Part shown: one piece after another, positions 1 to 12,200 of the stretch
Position numbering within the stretch: the first letter of the stretch is position 1
How the letters are laid out: each line of letters begins with the position of its first letter
NCBI GenBank assembly: GCA_932294295.1
Contig: OW028574.1
Coordinates: 53,318,797 to 53,382,796, forward strand
Direction: 5' to 3'
DNA: 64,000 nt
From: Alitta virens
Taxonomy: Eukaryota > Annelida > Polychaeta > Phyllodocida > Nereididae
The notes under the pieces: model-generated
Database searches by the model: none
What the model was told of the DNA's origin: nothing
What the model saw: only the letters and a program-made list of their open reading frames with translations
Translations under genes and position numbers: made by a program

Positions 1-666
1 AAAAAGTATTTAAGAAGGACTGCCTGCAGCAGCAGTAGCAACAGAATAATAAGGAGGTTTAATGCCATGCGGAGCTCATAATCATGCCCAAGGAGAGGAA
101 GCTCTTCGTTCCTATGTCTTTTAATCCTGATCAAGGTTTGGAAGAAAATAGAGAACAAAGTGCAGCAACAGCAGCAGCCGCATCAGCATCTTGAATGAAG
201 AAAATAAGTCTTTTTTATACCTAGGCCTAGCCTTTAACAAGCATAGAACTATCATACTAAACGAACGAACGCTCTGAGGTTTGGCAATATATGGGTCAAC
301 GAAGCAGCGAAGGCAGCGTTGGTAGGGAGGGGGATTTTGCGAGGCCTGAATTTGTACTATAATCAAACTTTTCTCGGCTTCTACTGGTCAGATCTTCACC
401 AAATTTGGTTTTTAAGTTGCGCTTTTGTATCGCGGTTCTAAAGGTGTGCCATTTATAGCTATATTCCCAAAACTGTACGAAAGCGCAAGTTAAAACAGTT
501 TTGGCAGGATTTCCCTATGTATTAATGTGTTTACATTGTAGGCTTAGTGCTGCTGGCACTCTACACACAACACCAGGTATCTATTCTTTTTTTTTAAAAG
601 AATATTCTTGTTTTATGCATCACACCCTCTCAGGCTGACATCATCCTTACTGGGGCATCATGCGAC
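1..666. other. Non-coding stretch, no gene recognised
   Basis: I see no exon, RNA gene or clear repeat here. There is a short CAG/CAA-rich patch near the left edge. The stretch ends with the TGCGAC copy that flanks the foldback element starting at 667. Confidence 0.4.
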
Positions 667-1328
667 AGTAGTTCCGAGTATTGTATAAACCCCTACTTGC
701 CGGAGTTATCACCAGGTTACCGTAAACCTCCCGAAATATCGCCAGGCAGCGCTATATATGTTAAAATTTGACACTTGGTGGCGCTGTTTACCGATTATTT
801 GGACGCCAGGTGGAGCTATAAATGGAGAGTATTTGGACACCAGGTGAAATGGTGATGCTGTAGTATTTTTGGACACAAGTTTATACACTTGTATGTTGTT
901 GAGAAATCGTATAATGATTGTAGAGTATCAGTAGTATGAATGCCTCAGGCACAATGATTTTTTTATATAACTCGGTAACCTAGTTTACATTTTATTACAA
1001 ATTTTAACATATATAGCGCCGCCTGGCGATATTTCCGGAGGTTTACGGTAACCTGGTGATAATTCCGGCATTGGTGTATAACTTTGTGTCCAAAAATACT
1101 GCAGCATCACCATTTCACCTGGTGTCCAAATACTCTCCATTTATAGCTCCACCTGGCGTCCAAATAATCTATAGACAGCGCCACCAAGTGTCAAATTTTA
1201 ACATATGACAGTGCCACCAAGTGTTAAATTTTAACATATATAGCGCCGCCTGGCGATATTTCGGGAGGTTTACGGTAACCTGGTGATAATTCCGGCAAGT
1301 AGGGGTTTATACAATACTCAGAACTACT
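667..1328. mobile_element. Foldback (long inverted-repeat) DNA element with 6-bp target duplication
   Basis: The ends are inverted repeats beginning AGTAGTTCYGAGTATTG, and the homology continues for well over 100 bp. TGCGAC is found immediately outside both ends (661-666 and 1329-1334), which fits a target-site duplication. The left arm (667 to about 790) pairs with the right arm (about 1205-1328). A second partial right arm lies at about 1010-1075, so the element has one left arm and two right arms. No transposase is encoded, so it is non-autonomous. The superfamily cannot be assigned from what is visible. Confidence 0.75.
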
Positions 1329-1334
1329 TGCGAC

Positions 1335-2660
1335 GTCTTTCTAACTTTCGGGGTAATCCAATAACATAAAATCACATTGTTGCGTAATGTTGCATAACTG
1401 TCACTATATATAGTTCCAATGTTCTAGTCTTTATAAATAACGTTTTTATACAAAAAAATAATTCAATGATTTTTTATCATCAACATTTTGTGTGCATTTT
1501 TGTGATGTCATTTTACATGAACACCGCAGCAAAATTCCCAAATTTGTTGCCAAAAGTGAAGCCCAAGTTGTTTGAGCACCATTTTCTAAACTTAAATTGA
1601 TAATACACGATATAACAATTATAGTAATAATAAAAGTCTGTACATAGAACAAAATCTCTCCCTACTCCCTTTTAGATTCTGTAGATGATGAAAAGTCAAC
1701 ATAATCTTCGGCTTCATTTTCAGCCTCATTAGCTTCTTCATTGAGCTCTTCTTCCTTTCCTCATAATTTTCAATTTTACTAATTAAATCCACACTATTAT
1801 TTATTTTTCAAAATTCTAATATCTCCAATTTGCGACGTCACTCTTTCAACAAGCTTTTTTACCACCCTGACCATCCTGGCAACTCCCTTCCAATCTTACT
1901 TAACCAACACACATTGCAAACCATGCGCTATATATAACACCCTTGTAGTAAATGTGAATCGGGCCTTTTAAAATCAGTTAATTTCTTCCATTCCATCATT
2001 CCTCATTAAGGTTAATTTCACAGAGCGCCTCAAAAGCGACATAGACTCGTCTTGCGCTCACATTATCTCTGTTGCATGTAGCTACAATGTAAATATTATG
2101 TTAAAATGCATTTCAAATAACCCTTGCTTCCTACAGAATGCATGTACCAAGGTATATGCTCATGTTACCAAAGATAACTTGGTAATCCCTTTTGCAACAC
2201 ATGTTAATGAGTTATTACATAAGCTCATCAGTCGATCTTCTAAGACATGTTTGAAGTACGATTCCATGCTACTTTGTTTGTGAAAAGATTTAATTTTTTT
2301 TAATCCTTATGTCAAAGCTGGATCAAAGATAGCTTCATGTACAACAGTGTCCCAAAATGTGATCACCTTCACTGCCTTATGGAAAAAAGGCTGTGCGATG
2401 TAAATATTCTGGTAGCCTTCAGCATTAAACTGCATACATGTACATTAAATGTAGTTATCACAAACAAACCTTCAACCTACTTGCTAAGTGGAAACATTCC
2501 CTTGCATATAATGATCTAACTCAAACATTGCAAGACTATTCAGATGATTATAATATATACATTTAAATAGACAAATTTCTTGATTCCCATGTGTGAAGGC
2601 ATTTTCCAATTCCAGACTGGCCAGCCCTAGTGAAAATCCTTGGTTCGATACCTAGCCGAG
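1335..2660. other. AT-rich non-coding stretch
   Basis: No exon or RNA gene is recognisable. The short open frames have no family character and do not sit beside convincing splice sites. Confidence 0.4.
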
Positions 2661-2746
2661 GTGTAGTGGTCCTGGTGTGAGCAAAATGTTACCAGAGAGT
2701 GTCCCAGGACCAGACTTCGAATCCAGCTCCGGGAGAATTGTTACAC
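2661..2746 (+). repeat. tRNA-like SINE fragment, family 2
   Basis: This segment matches, in reverse complement, the two repeats at 40609-41010 and 41097-41236. Shared landmarks are GGTCCTGGTGTGAGCA at one side, a GGACCAGA-type stretch followed by TTCGAATCC (resembling a pol III B box), and GGGAGAATTGTTAC at the other side. It is diverged and non-coding. The flanking text to about 2960 may be part of the same or another repeat, but I could not match it within the window. Confidence 0.5.
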
Positions 2747-4600
2747 TCTTCATGAGTTGCGTCCCAGTTGGATTTTGATCGCATGAGATGTTAAATTGGA
2801 GGTGACTCACAATCAGTGCCTATGCTGAGGAGAGCAAAACGCCCTACTTATGTGGTAAATGTGTAACACGGTGTGGGCTCGTATCATCTCATCACTACAT
2901 CTGCCTCTGGTAGCTAGTCATAAAAGCTGAGCTTTAGACTAGTTGCATTGCCACAAAAAGACAGAGAAGTCCTAGGTTCCATTTTAGTGTGGTCCCTGCC
3001 TTAAAAAATATTGTCTGAATTTCTGATTAGGAGCTTCCTGTAAAAAATTAAGTTTTATTCTGGCTCTGGGGACGAAATTTTTTGTTATTTGTGATTATGA
3101 AGGAGTTCGTTGTGAAATAAATTTCTACAAATTAGAATTTTGGTGATTTACCATGAATATGTATTTGCCAGATAAAGGGCTTTTTGATATCTTATCTTCT
3201 TTGGTGAATACCACAACTTGAATTACAAGATCTAAGATACGAGTTTCTTAGTCGCATTTGTATGGATAAAATGATAGCCTAGCTTATATTTTGTATGATT
3301 TCTCTTCTGTAGATCTATCAAGTTGCGTTTCTATTGAGAGACAAAATGTCTCTGAGGAAGTGCAAGCTCTTTAAGTCATATAAAATTACTGAAAATGTAT
3401 ATCACTTGGTAAAGTGATATGCTTTAGGCTCTAGAAATATCTTTTGACTGAGAATATTTTTTTTATGGTGTCTTGAATTAATAGTCCGGGGGCTGAGGCT
3501 CAAAAGAGCCTTTGTTTTATTAGTTTGTTCAATACATAAGGGCACCACATGAATTTGGTATCACTTAAAAGAGGACATCTTCTAGTGTCACGAAACATGG
3601 TTTTTAAGTTCCATCAGGTGCACAATTTTGCAATATTGGGGTAAAAGGTCAACGACCCCTTTAATCTACGGTGATGTTTATTAAGACAGGCATTTTTGCA
3701 GCATTGGTAACCATATTTTCAAAAATATTATATATACAAATGTCAAACTTAAAACAAATAGAGAATATTCCATACTCTTTGGGATTATTCCCTTAGAATG
3801 CCCATTGACCTCATTTTTGGGTCAACTGAGGTCAACAAAATTCAGTGTTCGTGAATATTCATGAGGAAAATGTCCTTACAACTCACAAAAATGTTTGTTA
3901 CTTTAAAATTAAAAAAACATATCAAGGTACTTATATATTTACTACATAGTCACAAGGTTGCCATGGGTACATGTAAAATTTTGGGTTGCCATGGATACCT
4001 TATTCCCACAAAGAGGGGTCAGTATGTAACTTCGGTGCCACTCAGTATGGCCGAGCTATAGCAGTGTTGGGCTATTCATTGGACGAAGATGATGTTCTTG
4101 ATGAAACCCGATTAATGACAATACGGCACATCCCTTGTCAATGCGTAAATTGAACATATGAGATCATTTACCTTAATATCATCGTTTTGTAGGTGAAAAT
4201 TAGTCAAATTTAGCTTCTTTTTTTTTATATAATTCTAATATAAAACTGCATCTCATGTCAAGACTCCCACTACACCAACAGCACACCATTAATTTTTACA
4301 AACAAATAAATGCCTCACCAATAATGAACATGCATTCCACTATCTTAAAATAATCAATTAAATTAAATTGCTGAGGTCAAAGTTCAAAGGTCAACGACTT
4401 TTCCGTGATCGTGAAGTCTCGCTGGACTATGCTTCATGTCTCTGGTAAATTGATCCTCCAAGAAATGAAGATGATTTTAAAGACTTGATAACATATTGAC
4501 TACTTTATGTGAAATACTTTTGACTAAAGCCTGGATCTCACATAGCCGTAAAGTGACTGAAATTCCGTGGTTGATAAGTAGACCCTAAGTTGATGGATTC
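2747..4600. other. Non-coding stretch, no gene recognised
   Basis: AT-rich intergenic or intronic sequence with no convincing exon, RNA gene or matched repeat. It may be intron or upstream region of the guanylyl cyclase gene, whose extracellular-domain exons I could not find in 1-6220. Confidence 0.35.
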
Positions 4601-4629
4601 TTGACGAAAAAACGTGTGAAAAGGGGCAT

Positions 4630-5100
4630 GGCTAGGCATTGACATATGGCTACGTATGCGTTGGCGTATACAACATACCATTCAAGGATATCCTGCAGAT
4701 CATACATAGCTTACGTCGACTGCACACCGACAGAGAGAAGGAGGTACGAAGTATATAACGAAGTACCATCCTCCGACTATGACGTATGGTCACAACAGAA
4801 GTGAAGAGAAAAGATGCAAAATCAAAAGAAATACCAAAAATGATGGCCACAACCACGTACAGTACGTGGTAGTTGCCGTTTGATCCTCACATTCGTAGAC
4901 TCTTACGTCGTTTTCCGTAGATATTGATTTTTCCATACTTCGCTTACTTGGTATACGTAGAAACTGACAGAAGCCACCAAAAACTGACGAAGGCGATGGA
5001 AGACTCACGTAAGCTTTGGCGTATGCCACGTATGATCCGCTGACTGCAGCGTATGATCCAAGTATTAATTACATAACAATCTTGCCGTCCCATTACGGCT
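4630..5100. repeat. Imperfect inverted-repeat region rich in ACGTA
   Basis: ACGTA and CGTAT motifs are unusually dense for this AT-rich, CpG-poor setting. Blocks near 4695-4722 (GATCATAC then AGCTTACG) recur in inverted order near 5010-5060, as in a decayed inverted-repeat transposon. A short palindrome, CACGTACAGTACGTGG, lies at about 4853-4868. Termini and target duplication were not resolved. The open frames here have no family character. Confidence 0.35.
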
Positions 5101-5288
5101 GTTTCACTACAGCCGGAATTGATTGAACAGCCACGAAAGTGAGGGAAAGCGAAGTAAACCCACATAAACCTCACGTAATCCCACGTAAACCCACGGAACA
5201 CTTTACATGGCAGATAAGGTTCTTTACGTCGATGTTTCTGGCTACGTGAGATCCCCACTTCCATTGTGATGCTCATTGTTATGTCAGT

Positions 5289-5494
5289 TCTTACAGCAAA
5301 ATTCAGAGAGTTGGAAACCAATCTCTTGGACTTAGAAGCTAAACTACACAGGACGTCTGTTAATCCAGGACTCTCATTGGTGAAAGTAATCCCTCAGCTA
5401 ATGTCCTACATTCACACGACGTCACCGATCTGGGGTTGAGCCTCCAAGTCTATTAGCAATATTGGTTTCCAACTCCATGAATCTGGTTGTAAGG
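5289..5494. mobile_element. Palindromic MITE, copy A
   Basis: The left end reads CTTACAGCA and then GAGTTGGAAACCAATC. The right end is its inverted partner, ending in GGTTTCCAACTCCATG and GTTGTAAG. The inner part carries the family hallmark: GGACTCTCATTGG and ACGACGTCA flanked by AGAAGCTAAAC. Related copies lie at 12615, 29695 and 42603. It has no coding capacity. Confidence 0.6.
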
Positions 5495-6220
5495 TGAAAT
5501 GATTTTGGATAGTCAATGTGACTAAGTTACTCAACTTTTGGTATTCACTTACTGCAGAATGAAATGAAGATTCCATCAGTTTTTATTGAGTGAATTATAT
5601 GTGCTTCTTAAGTAAGTTGAGTGTCTCCTCTAAATTGTAACCTCACTGATGAGATCAATCAGGAAATGTCAGCTGGCCTAATCATAGTGCAACCACTATT
5701 GAAAGAAATTCTGGACCATATTATCTTCAATTTAATGTGGTTTTTCTTTGATTATATTCGTTCTCTCAAATGCACATCACTTAAAAAATAAGATCGATGA
5801 ATTGACCTTCTGGAGAACAAGAATATTTGGCCACAACTTTTGGCGGCATCTCAACAAGGTGACTTTTAGATAAAAACATTTAGGGCCTTATCTTGAGCAG
5901 TTCGTGTGACTAAAAAGATTACTAACTTGTCTTGTAGCAATCTATGTCGGAGGCAAGCAATCATTCTAGACGGCATAGAAAATACTTGACATCTCAGTCA
6001 AGTCTTTTGTATAGTATTTTCCTTGGAAAAATGTGTAATAATTTGGTGACAAAAAAGTGCACGTTATTGTGTCACCAACAATTATGGCCACGTTCTAAGA
6101 TCTCCGGAATGTCATCTTAGTGAACTTAATGAATATCCACTCAAGACTTAAGTCATATTTCTGCACACTCACACATATGGCTATAACCTATCAAATCCAG
6201 ATATCCTTGATTCGCTTTAG

Positions 6221-9200
6221 GTGGAAATAATACAGAATGGCAAGCCAGTGCCATTTCTTGAGTGGAGAGCAACCGAACAGCGAATGGTGAAGCGGTTTAA
6301 GCCAGAGAGCAAAACCGACTGGTCAGGCATACTATGGTCTGGAAATGCAACCAATCTTCCTAAAAACTCACCAGAATGTGGATGGAAAGGTGAACTGTGC
6401 CTCCAAGAGGACAAGAACCAAATTCCCACCATTGCTGGAGCATCTTCCGCATTTGGTGTTGTTCTCGTAATTGCCATTATTGGAGCAGCAGTTATGCACA
6501 AGTTCATGTAAGTTGACCTGTCGTAACACCGTTACATAGAAATTTACCTAACTAAGTTATCTTGGCCCAACCCAAATTGTGTCCACTACTTTAAGCGGGC
6601 ACGTGTTCCATGTACATCATATAAATTTCCATTCTTGTCAGATATGAATCAAAATTGAAAGAGGCAGCAGCCTATATCCTACCATGGGATGCTGTGGAGG
6701 TCATCCCAAATGAAGCTGAATCTCGACGGATGAGCAGGGCAACTCTGCAATCTGGTTTCACTACCAAAAGTATCGCTGTCCACCACACAGAAACTGTGCA
6801 AATCAAAAATGACCTGGCTGTTGTGAAGAGGCTTGGCTCCCGAAATGTTTACTTCAGTGATCGAAACGTCCTGCGTGAACTGAAATGCATGAAAGATACT
6901 AAGGTACGTATAGAGTTTATATGTTGTCTTTTTCTTGTCTGAATGCTACTTACTGGTCTGATATTTCATCAGCTAGTATGACCAAATAGTTACCAAATAT
7001 CAAAGTCAAAATGAAGCTATTAACAATACTTTTTCTGATTGTTTCTTCAATAAATAAACTTTTCCCCAGTTGCAAAGTAATGTGCTTTGTAGTAGAGCAT
7101 AATCACGAAAAATAGCAGGATGTTAATGAACGTGAATTCAGAAATTAAGGAAATTTAGAGCTTGAGATTTTCTTATTTTAGGCTCTATATTATAATATCA
7201 GGACCTTTAAAATTTACCAACAGTTTGCTTGAAAATACTCTGACTTTTCAGTTATTTTAAAAGATTCATGGTGCAAATTCTTCCTTACTGAGATATGAAG
7301 AAGTGATAGTAGGTAGGCCAAGCACAGGTGTCAGGTGGTGATTTTAAAATATATATATGCAGTATAGTACTAATAAATTAATGCACTAGATGGCTGCATG
7401 GGAACACTTAAGTTACCAGGGGAAGACCCCTGATTAGTCAGACTCGGTCGCAGACATTAGATGTTCTCTGTCCAGCTGTCTACACCTAGTATTCTCCTGT
7501 ACACTAGTTAGCCATACTTGTATATCCATACAATAGTCAGACATCAATGACCTTATAGGTTAAAACGTTGTTAACTTCAACTACCCTATACCTAATACCC
7601 CTCAAGTCAGGTCAGGTCATTCTTATCTGGGCAGCTGAGTGTGAAAAAACACCGGCTGTTGCAGCAGTGTTGCCTGTTGTGCAATACAGCTGTAGATTTG
7701 TTACTCATTTTTCAGCATGACAACATTAATACTTTCCTGGGAGTATGCTTGGAAGCTCCCAATGCATGCATCTTCATGCAGTATGCTCAGAGAGGAAGTC
7801 TGGAGGATGTGTTGGCATTGGAAGAAGTCAAACTGACATGGGACTTCAAGTTGTCTATTGCCAATGACATTGCATCTGGCATGAAGTTCCTTCACTCTAC
7901 TGAAATAGGTTAGAATGTCAAACATTATCACAGCATGGATGTAAAATTTAAGGCAAACTGACCTAAAATAGTTTATGGAAATTAAGAATAATTTTCTCTG
8001 TAGAAATAAACTTGTATAATACATTTGTCATGCACTGTTCAGTAATGAACGATTAAAAAGATATATTATATTTGAAATGATTGCTTCTCCCTGGATCATT
8101 GGGCTTCCCAGTTGACTATTGCTCGCCAGTAGATGAATGCAAGCATCTTATATTGAGCATTTGACAGTGAGTTGGTTGTAAATGAATAAGTTTCGGCATT
8201 TTGTTAGATTTGACGGATAGACCATGTATGCACGCAACTATTCAAACCTGCATGGGATATTTTTTTAAGTTTTCCAAGGCGGTCAGTCATTTTAGACATT
8301 TGAGAACAGTGATAATTTGCTGTCAGAATTATAAGAGCTACATAGGGCTAAGACGGTGACTTAATTTATTCGCTCCAATTATAGTTTTTTATATATTTTT
8401 TAAACGGTTTCAATTCAATATTATGACATTATGTGGCAAAGAAAGATCACATCCCAACTAAAGCCCCATTCCCACATAGCTGGATTTGCCGTAGTCAACT
8501 CGTAGTATGATGTAACGGTTACGTAACGGCCAAAATGCGAGGGATTCTGGCGGAAAAAGCGGGTGACTCGCCGGTACTACTAGCTGCTCATGCGAATTTG
8601 CAACTTGCTGTTGTTGCAGCAGCTTAGTTGAGGATGAGGAGAGGAAGAAAGAAGAAAGAAAATTAGCAGCCATGAGGAGGAAGAGGAGGAGGAGGTTTTG
8701 GGTGAGGCCCTGGCTGCTGAGAAGACCTCAGATGGAACAGTATGAGTGTCTACTGACTGAACTGATGCAAGAGGATACTTCTAGTTATACTAACTTTTTG
8801 AGAATGGAACCAGCCATGTTTCAAGGGATCCTTGGCAAAATTGGTCATAGGATTACCAAACAAGACACCTACTGGAGGAAAGCTTTGGAGCCAGGACACA
8901 GACTTGCCATCACCCTCCGCTATTTGGCAACTGGAGACAGCTACAGGTCCCTCATGTATGGCTTCAGAGTGGCTTACAACACCATCAGCAAGATAATTCG
9001 AGAAGTCTGTGAAGCCATCATTGCGGAGTATAATGAAGATGTCCTGGCATGCCCCACAACTCCAGAAGAGTGGAGAGAAGTTGCGGAACTGTTCTATTCA
9101 AGGTGGAACTTTCCTCACTGTGTTGGAGCCATTGATGGGAAGCATGTGGCCATCAACTGTCCTCCAAAAGGTGGTTCAGTGTATTACAATTACAAGGGCT

Positions 9201-12200
9201 TCCATTCCATCGTACTCATGGCTCTTGTGGATGCTGATTACAAGTTCCTCTATGTAGACTGTGGAGCAAACGGCGCTGGATCTGATGGAGGAGTTTTTAA
9301 TGATACACTCCTGAGAGAAGGACTTGAAGAAGGGACCATTGGATTACCTCCACCTGAACCAATTATTCTGGGTGACAGACCTCTTCCCTACTTCATTGTC
9401 GGAGATGATGCCTTCCCCTTGAGAACCTGGCTGATGAAGCCACTGCCCCTCAGAAACATGACCAAAGAGCAGAGGATATCCAATTACCGCCTCTCCCGGG
9501 CAAGAAGAATTGTGGAAAACGCATTTGGGATCCTTGCAGCAAGGTTCAGGTGTCTCCTGACTACCATGCCACAAAAAACTAAGACAGTGGAATCCATAGT
9601 CATTGCATGCTGCTGCCTCCACAATCTGATGAGAATAAGATATCTGACTGGTCAGAACATCATGTTGGACCATGAAGATCCAATCACACATCGTATCACC
9701 CCAGGAACTTGGAGGGCAGCTGGAGAAATCGATGAAATGCCACCAAGCAATAGAGGGCATTCTATGACTGAAGCAGCCAAGAATCAACGGCAGTACTTGG
9801 TGGACTTTGTCAATTCAGAGGAAGGAAGTGTGCCATGGCAAGATGACATGGTATAAAGATTCCAAAAAACAACCGCGGCCTTTTTCAAGGCCACCAAATC
9901 CTCCCAAAACAGCAGACCATGTACACTTCTTGTGTAATAAAAAAAAAAAGTTCCTGTCTGACCCACGCAAAATAAATACCATCCCAGGTAGATTTCGTCT
10001 CTCCTGGAATTTGACGTTTTTCCCGTACATTAATTACCAAAAATATATAAATAGGGGCTGCAGGCGAAGTAGCAGGTGCAGGTGCAGGCGAAGTAGCAGG
10101 TGCAGGAGCAGATGCAAGAGCACGAGGACGAGCAGACGCACGAGCAGCAACCTGGGGCTCATCATTACTACTGCCAGCATCTGATGAAGTTCTTGTTGGC
10201 ACTGTCAACTGGTCTTGGAAGGATATTTTGCAGCAGCAGCAGCAGTCCTCTTGGCAGGAGATCTTGCAGCAGCAGCAGCCCTCTTGGCAGGAGATCTTGT
10301 GGCAGCAGCAGCCCTCTTGGCAGGAGACTTTGCAGCAGCAGTCTTCTTGGCAGGAGATCTTGCAGCAGACTTCTTCATTTTCTTCACAGGACGGGCACTC
10401 TTTTGTGTTTTCTTTCTCGGCTTTTCAGAGTCAGAAGATCCATCATCATCAGTTGCATGTGAAGCCACAGATAAATTTGCAGATTGTTCTGGATCCAATG
10501 CAGAACCTGGTCCACTCATAGGCATGATTAAAAATTTCTGGAGCGGTCTTCTATGTAAGCTAGCAAACGCTGAATGATCTCCTGATCACTGGTCAATCTT
10601 TATATACTACCTAGATAGCGTACCCAGCTGTGATGACATAATAAACCCAGATACCATTGCGTCATTTGCAGTTAGTCTAAGCGCATTGGATCTACATGAT
10701 TCAATCGTATTAAACCCTGTGGGTGCCACTTTAAACCCGACGGCTGAATTCTGGCACTCCTACAACCTGGCGAGTGACTCCTGGAAGCCGCCGAGTCACT
10801 CCTGGTACCCGCCGGGTTACTCCTCGCACCCCTGAACAACCCGCCGGGTGTAATATGAATGAAATTAGCAACAATTAATCCGTCGACTTTGACGGGTTAC
10901 TCGGCGGGTTCGACGGGTGACTCGCTGAGTTTGACGGATTCATGACGGATTTTTTAAAATCCGGGAGAATCCGACGGGTGTGCCATGCAGCGCGGCATAC
11001 TCGGCTGCCGGCTCCAAAACTTCCGGATTGGCCACGAGTCCCAGGAGTTACCCGCCGGGTATCGCCCGACAGCGAGGAGTAGTCGTAGGGTTTAGTACGG
11101 ATTGGGCCCGAGAAGCGTGTTACGTAACCTTTACATCATACTACGAGTTGACTACGGCAAATCCGGCTATGTGGGAACGGGGCTTAACACTTCACATCAG
11201 CTGACCTTGACCCCTGATGATCAATTTTTTTGTCAAGGGCACCATGGCCATCTAACAAGCAGAAATTGTGTCATTGATGGCAGATGGGTCTGCAAAGTAA
11301 CTGACCATGGATTAAACTATGTTCGCTCTGTCAGTGGTTCGACCGATAAGGTAGATTCCTCGGCTGAACGCGATCTCTGGACAGCACCAGAAATATTGAA
11401 CGCACGAAAAAGGCAGATAGCTGGTTCAAAGGAAGGTGATGTCTACAGTTTTGGAATAATTATTCAAGAGATGGTTTTGGAAGGTCCACCATATTGTGGG
11501 AACTCACCGCATTTGGAACTAGAAGAAATTGTCCAAAATGTTAAGGTCAGCGAAGCACCACCTTATCGACCAACTATCACCAAAGGTATCATGTTTATTT
11601 TTGTCAATATATTCATTTCTTAATTCATGCAAAAATACTGATGAATAACAAAGCATTTAAAATTGTAATTCCAAACTTTTGGAAATGCAGTACAGTCTAA
11701 CCACTTGATAGTGCAATGGAATCAAGAGTTGAGACTACTTAAGCGATTCCTAATTGTAAATGATTGTGGTGTTTGAAACCAGTTTGCTATAATGTTTCTT
11801 ATTCCAGGAGCAGCAGACCATCGTTGGACTTATCTTATGAACTATTGTTGGCATGAGAATCCCAATGAAAGACCTGGCTTCCCCAAGGTCCTAGCGGCAC
11901 TAAAGGAACTCAATGGAGGAGCTGAGCTTAGTTTAGTTGATAATATGATCAACCGTCTTGAGAATCACACTCAAAACTTAGAGGAAATGGTAAATGAAAG
12001 GTATGTGAAAAATGTATAACAGTGCCAGAAATATAGCATGCACAAAAAAAGTAGACAGCTGGTTCAGAGAAAGATGATGTCTACAGTTTTGTAATAATTA
12101 TTCAAGAGGTCAGTTTGGAAGGTCCACCATATTGTGTGATTATCAACTGCCAGAGTTGCGTAATGTGCGTGAAAATTATTTATATACATAATTACATAAT

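Larger units (their letters stand above)
8462..11184 (+). mobile_element. Complete Harbinger (PIF/Harbinger) DNA transposon
   Basis: The terminal inverted repeats are 66 bp (8462-8527 and 11119-11184), with three mismatches. They begin AGCCCC and are flanked by TAA on both sides (8459-8461, 11185-11187), the 3-bp T-W-A duplication typical of Harbinger. Inside are an intact DDE transposase (plus strand) and a second TATA-driven gene (minus strand). The two-gene layout fits this superfamily, although the second gene does not look like the usual Myb-like partner. The element sits in the guanylyl cyclase intron between exons 7716-7908 and 11238-11585; its right end is 53 bp from the acceptor, so it adds about 2.7 kb of intron. 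The low divergence of the ends suggests a fairly recent insertion. Confidence 0.93.

Noticed and set aside
4650..5321. Overlapping minus-strand frames of 68-125 residues
   Set aside because: They lie in the ACGTA-rich inverted-repeat region and have no family character or splice support.
1..6220. Search for ligand-binding-domain exons of the guanylyl cyclase
   Set aside because: No frame resembled an ANF-receptor-type domain; these exons are presumably left of the window or too diverged to see by eye.
6217..6507. Minus-strand frame opposite the cyclase membrane-segment exon
   Set aside because: Exact antisense of a convincing exon with no independent evidence.
10100..10577. Plus-strand Gln-rich and Leu/Ala-rich frames over the Harbinger right half
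   Set aside because: They are complements of the minus-strand SPAK-repeat gene, which has a TATA box and start codon; the plus frames are repeat-driven shadows.
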